64,000 nt of DNA from Rhizobium acidisoli (GCF_002531755.2 NZ_CP034998.1:496001-560000); one strand, 5' to 3'; positions 28,164-35,974 are shown, counted from the stretch's first letter. The notes: generated from the sequence alone by a model not told the origin. Numbers and translations are program-made.

Positions 28164-29528
28164 ATGATGAAATCGGCGGACACAGCTTTCTTGACCGTCG
28201 GTCAGAATGAGCTTCAGGCGATGGCCTATACCGATCCGCTCACTGGATTGGGAAACCGCAATCGCATGCGGGACAAGGTCCTGCAGATCTCTTCCGAGCG
28301 CGCCAGCGACCCGGCGCCCTTCACCATCGGCATCGCCAATCTCGACAGTTTCAAACCGATCAACGATCTCTTCGGCTCGGCTGCCGGGGATGAAATCCTT
28401 TGCCAGGTCGCCCATCGCCTGAGGGCCTGCATTCCCGATGGCGCGTTGGTCACCCGCCATGACGGAGATGAATTCGCCTTCGTGCTACCGCTGATCTTCG
28501 AGCGGGCGAGTGCCGAAAAATTCGGTCAGATGATCCGCGAGGTGCTGTCGGCCCCCTATGATCTCGGCGACCGCAACGTCCGTCTTTCCGCCTCCCTCGG
28601 CTTTGCCATCTACCCGTTCGCCGGAGAAGACTGCGAGGAGCTGCTGAAGAGCGCCGAAACCGCCCTTTACCGTTCCAAGCGCCGCGGCCGCGGCCAGATC
28701 ACCGTCTATTCGCGCGAGATCGCCCAGGAAATGAAGCGCGCGACGCAGCTGGAGCAGGCGCTCAGAAACGCCATCATCTCCGATGCGATCGACGTGCATT
28801 TCCAGCCGATCGTCTCGCTCTCCAACAATCAGGTGGTCGGCTTCGAGGCGCTCGCCCGCTGGAACGATCCCGATCTCGGCTTCGTCTCGCCCGGCGTCTT
28901 CGTGCCGCTCGCCGAAGAACGCGGCTTCATCGATGCGCTGTCGGAGGCGCTGCTGCGCAAAGCCGCCGAGGCCGCCCTTTCCTGGCCGCGCGAACTCTTC
29001 CTGTCGTTCAATCTCTCCTCGGCGCAGCTGATGGATCCGGGCACCAGCAGCAGCGTCCTGTCGATCCTCGGCCGCGTCGGCTTCGATCCGCATCGCCTGG
29101 AGCTGGAGATCACCGAGACCGCGGTGATGAGCTCGGCCGATACCGCCCACCGCATCATCGCCGATCTGCGCGCCGCCGGCGTGCGTATTTCGCTCGATGA
29201 TTTCGGCACCGGCCAGTCAAGCCTCGGGCGGCTTCGCGACTTCATCTTCGACAAGATCAAGATCGACCGCGCCTTCGTCTCGCGCATCAATTCCGACCGC
29301 GCCTCCGAACACATCATCAAGGCGATTCTGACCATGTGCGACGGCCTGGAGCTGGAAGTCGTGGCTGAGGGCATCGAGGATTATGCCGAGGCGGTGAAGC
29401 TGCGCATGCTCGGCTGCGGCATGGGCCAGGGCTATCACTTCGGCCGCCCGGCCGATGGGATCGCCACGCTGCGCTTCCTGCACGAGAACTACTACGATCC
29501 GACCATGGCGGAGCGTGTCAGCGCATAA
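28164..29528 (+). CDS. GGDEF-EAL protein (cyclic di-GMP turnover)
   Basis: 454 residues: GGDEF domain about 25-180 with signature RHDGDEF (about 96-102; first Gly replaced by Asp), EAL domain about 195-440 with EALAR (about 228), ITETAVM, DDFGTG and a C-terminal AEGIE motif, so phosphodiesterase residues look intact. No membrane segment or sensor domain; cytoplasmic. The GGDEF variant may be weak or serve as a GTP-binding module. It lies behind the PAS-REC gene and may be its output partner, an inference from proximity. Confidence 0.9.
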   Translation: MMKSADTAFLTVGQNELQAMAYTDPLTGLGNRNRMRDKVLQISSERASDPAPFTIGIANLDSFKPINDLFGSAAGDEILCQVAHRLRACIPDGALVTRHDGDEFAFVLPLIFERASAEKFGQMIREVLSAPYDLGDRNVRLSASLGFAIYPFAGEDCEELLKSAETALYRSKRRGRGQITVYSREIAQEMKRATQLEQALRNAIISDAIDVHFQPIVSLSNNQVVGFEALARWNDPDLGFVSPGVFVPLAEERGFIDALSEALLRKAAEAALSWPRELFLSFNLSSAQLMDPGTSSSVLSILGRVGFDPHRLELEITETAVMSSADTAHRIIADLRAAGVRISLDDFGTGQSSLGRLRDFIFDKIKIDRAFVSRINSDRASEHIIKAILTMCDGLELEVVAEGIEDYAEAVKLRMLGCGMGQGYHFGRPADGIATLRFLHENYYDPTMAERVSA

Positions 29529-29529
29529 A

Positions 29530-29560
29530 GCATGATGCCGAAAACCGTGAGCGGTTTTCT
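29530..29560. repeat. truncated GCATGATG-type palindromic element
   Basis: GCATGATGCCGAAAACC followed by GTGAGC and GGTTTTCT. The left outer arm matches the element at 15339; the right outer arm has decayed (CAACGACCGACAT). The inner stem AAAACC/GGTTTT (29541-29546 with 29553-29558) is intact. Confidence 0.75.
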
Positions 29561-29576
29561 CAACGACCGACATAGC

Positions 29577-29609
29577 AAAAAGCGATGGCGCCCCTAGGAG
29601 CGCCATCGC
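29577..29609 (-). terminator. intrinsic terminator on the minus strand, after the PRC-barrel gene
   Basis: GCGATGGCGC (29582-29591) and GCGCCATCGC (29600-29609) form a perfect 10-bp stem with an 8-nt loop. On the minus strand it is followed by TTTTT (29577-29581). It lies 52 bp past the stop of the PRC-barrel gene and faces the convergent GGDEF-EAL gene. Confidence 0.85.
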
Positions 29610-29660
29610 CTACGCTATACTACCGCGCGGTTTTTCTGGCCCGGCTGTCTCAACGCCAAT

Positions 29661-30266
29661 TTACTTGGGCGTTGTCGAGCCGGTGGCCGTGGTGTCGGTG
29701 CCGGTCGCAGCCGGAGCCTTTTCGGCCGACTGCATGGCCAGCGTCTTGAACTCAGGTGCGGCCTTCAGCGATTCAGCCGTTTCGCTCGTCGTCAGCTTGA
29801 CGCTGCCGTCCTGCGTATTCTGGGCGACGGTGATCTTCTCCATAGGAACGGCGACGTTCTTTTCGCCGATACCAAGGAAGCCGCCGACGCCGACAATCGC
29901 AGCAACGAAACCGCCATCCTTCTTGAGGATCAGGTCGTTGACGCTGCCGATGCTTTCATTGTTGCCGTTATAGACCGACTGGCCGATATAGGTATTGGCA
30001 CTGACCTGGTCGGGAGATTGCTCCGTGATATAACCGGCCTGCGCCGTGTCTGCCGTCGGGGCTGCAGCCGGAGCCTGTGCTGCATCGCCTGCGGGCTTGG
30101 TGACGTCAGGGGTCATCGGCTTCGGTGCTGCCGGATCGGCGGGAGCCGCCTGTGTCGTGGCAGCCGGATCGGCCGGCTTCGGCGCCGCCTGCGAGAATGC
30201 CGCCGGTGCGAAAGCCGTGGCAAACAGGGCGCCAGCGGCAACGGTCGTCAAGAGTTTGCGTGTCAT
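29661..30266 (-). CDS. secreted PRC-barrel domain protein
   Basis: 201 residues. A Sec signal peptide (LLTTVAAGALFATAFAPAAFS, cleaved before QAA) is followed by a Pro/Ala/Asp-rich linker (about 25-85), then a PRC-barrel domain (about 90-165, starting YIGQSVYNGNNESIGSV) and an Ala/Thr-rich tail. PRC barrels of this type occur in stress-related periplasmic proteins of Rhizobiales; the exact role is unknown. A 9-bp inverted repeat lies 37 bp upstream of the start codon. Confidence 0.85.
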   Translation of the reverse strand: MTRKLLTTVAAGALFATAFAPAAFSQAAPKPADPAATTQAAPADPAAPKPMTPDVTKPAGDAAQAPAAAPTADTAQAGYITEQSPDQVSANTYIGQSVYNGNNESIGSVNDLILKKDGGFVAAIVGVGGFLGIGEKNVAVPMEKITVAQNTQDGSVKLTTSETAESLKAAPEFKTLAMQSAEKAPAATGTDTTATGSTTPK

Positions 30267-30302
30267 TTCGAACCTACCTTCAGTTCCTAGAGTGGTCGCT
30301 GA

Positions 30303-30329
30303 CGCGGCAATTTCTGTGTCATTGCCGCG
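30303..30329 (-). promoter_or_regulatory. inverted repeat upstream of the PRC-barrel gene
   Basis: CGCGGCAAT (30303-30311) and ATTGCCGCG (30321-30329) are perfect 9-bp arms with a 9-nt loop. Position suits either an operator or a 5'-leader hairpin of the minus-strand gene starting at 30266. There is no T tract. Confidence 0.45.
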
Positions 30330-30435
30330 CCGGTTCGAAAGGAAAATGACTGGTGCGCCGATTGGTTCCGGTTGAAAACACGGAAAATTTCTCGATTTTC
30401 ACGGAACATTTATCGCGCAACCGCTACCAGAACGA

Positions 30436-30465
30436 GAAAAGGCGCCTCCGGCCGGAAGCGCCTTT
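30436..30465 (-). terminator. terminator of the dgo-type operon
   Basis: AAAGGCGC (30438-30445) and GCGCCTTT (30458-30465) with further pairing of CCGGCCGG inside. Read on the minus strand it ends GCGCCTTTTCTCGTT and lies 22 bp past the SMP-30 gene stop. Confidence 0.75.
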
Positions 30466-30487
30466 GAGTGTTGCGGGCAAGCTGTCT

Positions 30488-31375
30488 TCAGATCACGTAG
30501 ACCGGATCGAACACGCCTTTGACCTCGATGCCGAGTTCGAGCAGCGCGCCGGCGCTCGGCTGCGCAGAACGGGCATCCTCATCGAGGCCCTCCCAGGCGG
30601 TCGTCACTGCCAGCCGGTCGGCATTGACGCCGATGAAGGCCGGGCAGGAGGGCTGGACGGCGGGAACCTTGTAGCGCGAGATGCGCAACCCGTCGGGATT
30701 GTAGCGGTCGACGACGCCAGCGCCCCAGCGGGAATTCCAGATATAACCATCGGCATCGACCACCGAGCCGTCGATGTCGCCGGGCTCGTCGGCGCTGTCG
30801 ACCAGCACGATCGGCTCGCCCGAGGGCATACCTGTGTTCGGATCGACCATGACGCGCATCAGCCGATTAAGGCGGGAATCCGTGTAATAGCCGATGGTGC
30901 CGTCCGGCGAGAAGCAGATCGAATTCGGGATGCTGATGCCGTTGAAGATCTTCGTCACCTTGCCGCCAGCGACGTGATAGATGGCGCCGGCCTGGTTTTC
31001 CGCCCGCTTGCTCATCGTGCCGATCCAGAGTGCACCGGAAGGATGGGTGCGGCCGTCGTTCGACCGGTTCTCCGGCCTGTCGTTTTCGAGCGCGGCATAG
31101 AAGGTCAGGTTGCCGCTCGCCACATCGCGGACGAAAAGCCCTTCCTCCGTCGCGATCAGCTGCCGGCCGGCGTCGATACGGGCAAGCACGCTCGCCATGG
31201 CAGGCAATGGATGCACCTTCTTGGCGCCTGTCGAAAGATTGAGCTCGTGCAGTTCCTTGCCGAGGATGTTGAACCACCAGACGGTATTGCTGTCCGGATC
31301 ATAGGTCGGGCCTTCGCCGAGAACGGAATTGGTGTTGCAAAGGGTCTTGCCCTCGAACTCGTAGATATCGGTCAT
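30488..31375 (-). CDS. SMP-30/gluconolactonase family sugar lactonase
   Basis: 295-residue six-bladed beta-propeller hydrolase opening sugar-acid lactones. The metal site begins with Glu21 in LGEGPTYD; further elements are the PNSICFSPDG region and DIDGSVVDADGYIW. No signal peptide, so cytoplasmic. Its start overlaps the stop of the KDPGal aldolase gene (ATGA), indicating coupling. With the neighbouring dehydrogenase, kinase and aldolase, a galactonolactonase role is plausible; arabinono- or gluconolactone cannot be excluded. Confidence 0.88.
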   Translation of the reverse strand: MTDIYEFEGKTLCNTNSVLGEGPTYDPDSNTVWWFNILGKELHELNLSTGAKKVHPLPAMASVLARIDAGRQLIATEEGLFVRDVASGNLTFYAALENDRPENRSNDGRTHPSGALWIGTMSKRAENQAGAIYHVAGGKVTKIFNGISIPNSICFSPDGTIGYYTDSRLNRLMRVMVDPNTGMPSGEPIVLVDSADEPGDIDGSVVDADGYIWNSRWGAGVVDRYNPDGLRISRYKVPAVQPSCPAFIGVNADRLAVTTAWEGLDEDARSAQPSAGALLELGIEVKGVFDPVYVI

Positions 31376-32013
31376 ACGCTCACGCTCCCAATGGCTGCAT
31401 CATAGGCGTAAATGGTCGCCTTGGCGCGCTCGGCAACCTCCGATGCGGTCATTCCCGGCTTGTAGAGGCTGGTGCCGAGACCGAAGGCGAAGATGCCGGC
31501 CTTGGTATAATCGCCGAAATTCTTGTCCGACACGCCGCCGACGGCGGCAATCGTCAGTTCGGGCGGCAGGATCGCCCGGATCGCCGTGATGCCGGAAGGA
31601 CCGAGCACGCTTGCCGGAAAGAACTTGAGACCGGTCGCGCCGGCCCGCGCTGCGGCAAGCGCCTCTGTCGGGGTAAAGACGCCTGGCATCGTCACCATGC
31701 CGTATTGGCGCGCCCGAATGATCACCTCGGGCTCGACATTCGGCGTGACGAGCAGCGTGCCGCCGGCGGCATTCAGGCTGTCGACCGCCTCGACCGTCAG
31801 CACCGTGCCGGCGCCGATCAGCACCTCGGGCGGCGCCATCTTGGCGGCGATCTCGATCGATTTGAACGGCTCCGGCGAATTGAGCGGGATCTCGATCGCC
31901 GTCAGGCCATTGTCGATCAGGGCGCCGACCACGCTTTCGGTCTCGTCGGGCCGGATGCCGCGAAGGATGGCGATCAGCGGGCGCTTCATGTCGGGGAAGG
32001 GGATACGGTTCAT
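31372..32013 (-). CDS. dgoA: 2-dehydro-3-deoxy-6-phosphogalactonate aldolase
   Basis: Class I aldolase splitting KDPGal into pyruvate and glyceraldehyde 3-phosphate. The 213-residue product has the KDPG/KDPGal fold with Arg18 (ILRGI), Glu41 (AIEIPLNSPEP) and the Schiff-base Lys130 (GATGLKFFP). NSPEP after the catalytic Glu is typical of DgoA rather than Eda. The start at 32013 gives MNRIPFPDMKRPL; the frame is open further upstream inside dgoK without support. It sits 13 bp after dgoK. Confidence 0.93.
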   Translation of the reverse strand: MNRIPFPDMKRPLIAILRGIRPDETESVVGALIDNGLTAIEIPLNSPEPFKSIEIAAKMAPPEVLIGAGTVLTVEAVDSLNAAGGTLLVTPNVEPEVIIRARQYGMVTMPGVFTPTEALAAARAGATGLKFFPASVLGPSGITAIRAILPPELTIAAVGGVSDKNFGDYTKAGIFAFGLGTSLYKPGMTASEVAERAKATIYAYDAAIGSVSV

Positions 32014-32026
32014 CGTGTCGGCTTTC

Positions 32027-32941
32027 TCAATTCGGCCAGATGGCTTCGGCGGCGGCCGAAAGCCCGCGGCGCACGGCGGCGTCCGCATCGATGGCGGTGA
32101 AGGGAAGGGAGAGGGTTTTGAAGGCCTGTTCGTAGAGCGCCTGCAGGCGCCCGGAGGCGACGAGCGTGATGCCTGAGTTGGCCGCATCTTGCAGCGCACC
32201 GGCAATTTCGAGGCCGATCAGCGTGCCGGAGAGCCGGGCCTGCGCTGATGCGGCCGAGATCCCGTGCAGGAGCTGGCCCGAGCGGGCGGTAAAGAGCAGA
32301 TTGGAGGCAAGCGCGGGCCGCGCGAAAGCCGCGGAGACCGCCGCTTCGAAGGCCGCCGCATCGGCCGGCTGCTCCTGAGCACCGGCAACGGCATGCGAAA
32401 GGATCGTGTGTTTGCTGATGACGTCGAACAGTTCGCCGGTCATGAAGGTCGAAAAACCGGTGACCTTGCCGTCGCCCACATGCACCCACTTCGAATGGGT
32501 TCCAGGCATACAGACCGCCTGGGCGCCGGCGCTTGCACTGCCGAGCGCGCCGAGAAGCTGGGTCTCCTCGCCGCGCATGACATCGGGTGTCGCCATGTCC
32601 CGCTGGGCAAGCCCCGGCAGGATGCGGATGTCGCGGCTTCCTCCCGGCACGGAGACTGCCGCAGTCAGGATCGCGGCGAGCGGCGCCGGCACGTCGATAT
32701 AACCGGCCTCGACCCAGCCCTGCCGTGCACCGGCCATGCCGCAGACGATCACCGGCAGGTTCTCGGGCGCCTCGACGGCGGCAAGATGGCCTGCCAGCAC
32801 TTGGGAAAAGCCGGCTTTTGCCGCACTCGTCATGCCTTCGCCGCTGCGGCGCTCGGCAAGCACGCTGCCGTCCTTGCCGATCAGCCAGAGCCGAAAGCTG
32901 CTGGTGCCCCAGTCCACCGCGACATAAGCGGGATTTGCCAT
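32027..32941 (-). CDS. dgoK: 2-dehydro-3-deoxygalactonokinase
   Basis: Phosphorylates 2-keto-3-deoxygalactonate with ATP. The 304-residue product starts MANPAYVAVDWGTSSFRLW, containing the ATP-site DWGTS motif, and has the family segments GMAGARQGW, PGTHSKW and LVASGRLQ. Length is normal for DgoK. Its ATG shares one base with the stop of the SDR gene (TAATG), so the operon is translationally coupled. Confidence 0.93.
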   Translation of the reverse strand: MANPAYVAVDWGTSSFRLWLIGKDGSVLAERRSGEGMTSAAKAGFSQVLAGHLAAVEAPENLPVIVCGMAGARQGWVEAGYIDVPAPLAAILTAAVSVPGGSRDIRILPGLAQRDMATPDVMRGEETQLLGALGSASAGAQAVCMPGTHSKWVHVGDGKVTGFSTFMTGELFDVISKHTILSHAVAGAQEQPADAAAFEAAVSAAFARPALASNLLFTARSGQLLHGISAASAQARLSGTLIGLEIAGALQDAANSGITLVASGRLQALYEQAFKTLSLPFTAIDADAAVRRGLSAAAEAIWPN

Positions 32942-33702
32942 TACAGAATGCCTCCATCGACAATCAGGGACTGGGCGGTCATTCCCGCCGCGCAGTCGGA
33001 TGCAAGAAACAGGCAGGGACCGACGATTGCGTCGGGCTTTAGCGCGACCTTCAGGCATTGCTGCTCGACCGAACGCGCGACGCTCTCTTCGGTCAGCCAA
33101 AGCTGCATCTGCCGTTCGGTGAGGACCATGCCGGGCAAAATGCAGTTGATGCGGATATTCTCCGGGCCCAGCCTGCCGGCCATGCTCTTCGTCAGCCCGA
33201 CGACTGCAGCCTTGGCCGCCGCATAGGCGGGAAAACCGCCCATGTTCAGTTTGAAGGCGATCGACGACATATTGATGATCGCCCCGCCGCCGGCCGCCCG
33301 CATCGATGGCGCTGCTGCCTGGGAGGTGAAGAACACATGCCGCAGGTTGACTGCCTGATTGTTGTCCCAATAGGCCTCGGTCACCGCGTCGAAATCATGA
33401 CGGTCGTCCCAGGCGGCATTGTTGACAAGCACGCGGATCGGCCCTGAATTGGCGACGACGGTATCGACGGTGCGCCGGATCGCCTCGATGTCGCGAAGGT
33501 CGGCATGGTGAAAGGAAACCGGATGCGCCGTCTCCTGCGACAGCCTTTCGGCGAACGCGCGGCCGGCTTCCTCGGCAATGTCAATGAAGGAGACCTTGGC
33601 GCCCTGGCGCGCGAAACCTTCGACGATCGCAGCACCGATGCCCGATCCGCCGCCGGTCACCAGCACGGTTCGGTCTCTGAACTCCGGAAATTGTGCTGGC
33701 AT
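32941..33702 (-). CDS. SDR-family NAD(P)-dependent oxidoreductase, first gene of the dgo-type operon
   Basis: 253-residue classical short-chain dehydrogenase with TGGGSGIG (16-23), NNAA (94-97) and the catalytic Ser147, Tyr160 and Lys164. Asp41 at the end of the second strand suggests NAD rather than NADP. As first gene of an operon with dgoK, dgoA and a lactonase it could be a sugar 1-dehydrogenase making the lactone. The start at 33702 follows AAAAGG; an ATG at 33726 would add 8 residues but lacks a ribosome-binding site. Confidence 0.85.
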   Translation of the reverse strand: MPAQFPEFRDRTVLVTGGGSGIGAAIVEGFARQGAKVSFIDIAEEAGRAFAERLSQETAHPVSFHHADLRDIEAIRRTVDTVVANSGPIRVLVNNAAWDDRHDFDAVTEAYWDNNQAVNLRHVFFTSQAAAPSMRAAGGGAIINMSSIAFKLNMGGFPAYAAAKAAVVGLTKSMAGRLGPENIRINCILPGMVLTERQMQLWLTEESVARSVEQQCLKVALKPDAIVGPCLFLASDCAAGMTAQSLIVDGGIL

Positions 33703-33729
33703 CGCCGTCGCCTTTTGATATTCCATGAT

Positions 33730-33746
33730 GTTCCATTATTTGGAAC
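33730..33746. promoter_or_regulatory. IclR-type operator candidate
   Basis: GTTCCA (33730-33735), TTATT, TGGAAC (33741-33746): a perfect 6-bp inverted repeat in the 103-bp region between the catabolic operon and the divergent IclR gene. Further partial copies TTCCATGATG (33721) and TATGGAATTAT (33760) flank it. The form resembles known IclR-family palindromes. Confidence 0.6.
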
Positions 33747-33805
33747 TATATTTGACTATATGGAATTATCGAATTATGCTGGCCTTGCTGTCAAGGGCGG
33801 ACGAG

Positions 33806-34606
33806 ATGATGAATTCAAATGGCGATAGCATGGCGCAGGCCCGCGAGACCGGCACGCTCGGCAAACTGATGGTTCTGCTCGATCTCGTCACCCATGCCGA
33901 CGCACCGCTGCGTTTCACCGATATCCTGGCCCTTGCCGGCCAGCCGCGCGGCACCTTGCATCGCCAGTTGAGCCATCTGGTGGAGGAAGGGCTGCTTGAG
34001 CTTGATGGCGACGGCCGTTACGCGCCGGGCCTACGCCTGCTCGATTTTGCCGCGCGCAGCTGGGCGCGCAACGAATTCCGGCTGATTGCCGAGCCGCACC
34101 TTGCCGATCTGCAGCAGGCGACCGGCGAGACGGTGCATCTCGGTGTTTTGAGGGGCCAGTCGATCATCTATCTCGACAAGGTCGACGGCCGTCAGCCGGT
34201 GCGCATGTATTCGCAGATCGGCAATGCCTCGCCCTGTTACTGCACCGGCGTTGGCAAGGCCGCCCTTTCCCTGCTTCCGGCCGATCTCCTCGCCGATCTT
34301 CTCGCCGGCCTGAACTTCACCCGCTTTACCGCCTCGACCCATCTCTCGGCAGAAACGCTGCTTGCCGAAATCCGCGAGATCACCGACCAGGGCTATGCCT
34401 TCGACCGGGAGGAGCATGAGGCCGGCATCCGCTGTGTCGCCGCCCCGCTTTGGTCGCAGGATCGGGCCTTTATCGGGGGCATTTCGATTACCGGCCCGGC
34501 CTATCGTCTGTCGATGGAACTTCTGCGCCAATGGTCCGTTCCAGTTCAGCTGGCAGCTGGGAGGATCATGGAGGACATGCGCATTCGGCTCGGCCCGCGC
34601 CGCTAA
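33806..34606 (+). CDS. IclR-family transcriptional regulator
   Basis: About 266 residues with an N-terminal winged helix (about 15-75, FTDILALAGQPRGTLHRQLSHL) and the C-terminal IclR effector domain (about 90-255), including YCTGVGKAALSLLP and GYAFDREEHEAGIRCVAAPL. It is divergent from the SDR-dgoK-dgoA-lactonase operon and is its likely regulator, with a 2-keto-3-deoxy sugar acid or its precursor as likely effector. Start uncertain: ATG 33806 (after GGCGGACGAG), 33809 or 33830; a longer frame begins at 33725. Confidence 0.85.
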   Translation: MMNSNGDSMAQARETGTLGKLMVLLDLVTHADAPLRFTDILALAGQPRGTLHRQLSHLVEEGLLELDGDGRYAPGLRLLDFAARSWARNEFRLIAEPHLADLQQATGETVHLGVLRGQSIIYLDKVDGRQPVRMYSQIGNASPCYCTGVGKAALSLLPADLLADLLAGLNFTRFTASTHLSAETLLAEIREITDQGYAFDREEHEAGIRCVAAPLWSQDRAFIGGISITGPAYRLSMELLRQWSVPVQLAAGRIMEDMRIRLGPRR

Positions 34607-34808
34607 ATGCGATCGGAGAGCATGCTTATGATGAGGGCGATATTGAGATTTTCCGGCGAATCACGACAACTGTAAATAGTCCGCGAAATCGAAAACCACT
34701 CACCGGCCGAACGCCTCTACGGCGAGGCCGATTCCATGTGATCCAATCAGCGATCGTCATTCCCCGAAGCAATCGAACCGGCCGTTGCGCCGAAGATGAA
34801 GAAATGTG

Positions 34809-35543
34809 ATGGCACCCTTGTCGCAAACATCCCAGGAAGACGACGACTACATCAAGGAAATAGCCGGCCTGAAGACCCAGTTCGATATTTTCCGGTTCCT
34901 GAAACGTGTGACGGAAGCCTATCGCAGCCGTGCCTTCCTGGTTCTCAACTTGCCGCCGATCACCTCCCTGGATATCCAGGGCAGCACCGTCATCACCAGC
35001 TGGCCGGCCGAGCTTCTGGCGCTCTACGACCAGGAGGGACTGCTGGTCAACAGCCCGGTTCTCAGGCGGCTCAGAACATCGGCGCGGCCCTTTTTCTACG
35101 ACATGTCGCGCGAGAACTGGTCGCGCGACGACGGTAAGTCGATCCTCGTCGCCTCGCTGTTTGAACGTTTCAGGATGATGCGCGGCGCCTATTTCCCGAC
35201 GCATGAGCCATCCGGCGTGCGCGGCGCCATCTCTTTCGCCGGCGACCGCGAGCCCTTCAGCCCGGCGGAGATGCGTGAGCTCTGCTATATCTCCATCCAT
35301 GTTTATGACAGGCTCGCCGAGATCCGCAACCTCGATACACGCATCACGGATACGCTAACCGACCGGGAAATCGATTGCCTCAACTGGACGGCGGCCGGCA
35401 AGACCAGTGCGGAAATCGCCGAAATCCTCACCCTCTCCGAGCACACGGTCAATCACTATCTCAACCGTGCCACCAAGAAGCTCGATACGGTCAACCGCAC
35501 CCAGGCGGTGGCCAAGGCGCTGCGGATCGGCCTGATCAAATAA
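34809..35543 (+). CDS. LuxR-family solo regulator with autoinducer-binding-type domain
   Basis: 244 residues: an N-terminal autoinducer-binding fold (about 15-165) and a C-terminal LuxR helix-turn-helix (about 182-240, LTDREIDCLNWTAAGKTSAEIA). No luxI-type synthase is in the window. By manual alignment to TraR, Tyr61 and Pro71 are kept, but Trp57 is Leu and the key Asp70 is Ser, so canonical acyl-homoserine-lactone binding is doubtful. Start: ATG 34809, with GTG 34806 just before it. The 202 bp upstream show no gene. Confidence 0.85.
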   Translation: MAPLSQTSQEDDDYIKEIAGLKTQFDIFRFLKRVTEAYRSRAFLVLNLPPITSLDIQGSTVITSWPAELLALYDQEGLLVNSPVLRRLRTSARPFFYDMSRENWSRDDGKSILVASLFERFRMMRGAYFPTHEPSGVRGAISFAGDREPFSPAEMRELCYISIHVYDRLAEIRNLDTRITDTLTDREIDCLNWTAAGKTSAEIAEILTLSEHTVNHYLNRATKKLDTVNRTQAVAKALRIGLIK

Positions 35544-35652
35544 GGTGCAAAAGGCATAGCGGCTGGTCGCCGGGCGCCCAGCGCGTGAGCATATGCCGGC
35601 CGCTTCCGGCCATCCTCACGCCGCGCCGGTGCCATTTGCGCCGATTTCCGTC

Positions 35653-35668
35653 TGGCACGCTTTCTGCA
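35653..35668 (+). promoter_or_regulatory. sigma-54 (RpoN) promoter candidate with no obvious downstream gene
   Basis: TGGCACGCTTTCTGCA matches the consensus TGGCACG-N4-TTGCW at all but one position, and GG (35654-35655) and GC (35666-35667) have the required 10-bp spacing. It points rightwards. The next confident gene (mrp) starts 520 bp on. A second look-alike at 35795 has 11-bp spacing and is probably inactive. Confidence 0.55.
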
Positions 35669-35899
35669 TCTCTTTTGCCAGAGGCCCAGAGGGGACTTGG
35701 ACCAGCGCCAGGGAAATGGCGCGGCCGCACACTGCCGTCCGACGCCGATGCCGCTTTTCCCAAGCCTTCGGTGTCGGCGGCGGTTGTTGCGTTTTGGCAC
35801 CGCCTCTTGCACAGCTGCGCGCCATTTGGCCTTCCCTCGTCATTTTTCGCTGGCCTTTTTGTCGGCTTGCTCTAGTTCGCCCCGGATTGCGCCGGTTCT

Positions 35900-35974
35900 C
35901 GGGGAGACCGTTGCGGCCATCAGGGCGAAAGCCCGGCGGACTTGATGGCCGCAACGGATTGCCCATTCTCCCCG
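35900..35974 (+). ncRNA. large stem-loop, possible terminator or structured RNA end
   Basis: Nested arms: CGGGGAGA (35900-35907) with TCTCCCCG (35967-35974); CCGTTGCGGCCATCA (35908-35922) with TGATGGCCGCAACGG (35943-35957), a perfect 15-bp pair; and an inner GGGC-GAAA-GCCC tetraloop stem (35923-35934). One side has a 9-nt bulge (35958-35966). It lies about 230 bp after the sigma-54 promoter match, in the 644-bp gap 35544-36187 where I see no convincing protein gene. Whether it is transcribed is unknown; it could instead be a mobile palindrome. Confidence 0.45.

Noticed and set aside
35795..35811. second sigma-54-like match TTGGCACCGCCTCTTGCA
   Set aside because: GG and GC are 11 bp apart instead of 10; such spacing is normally inactive.
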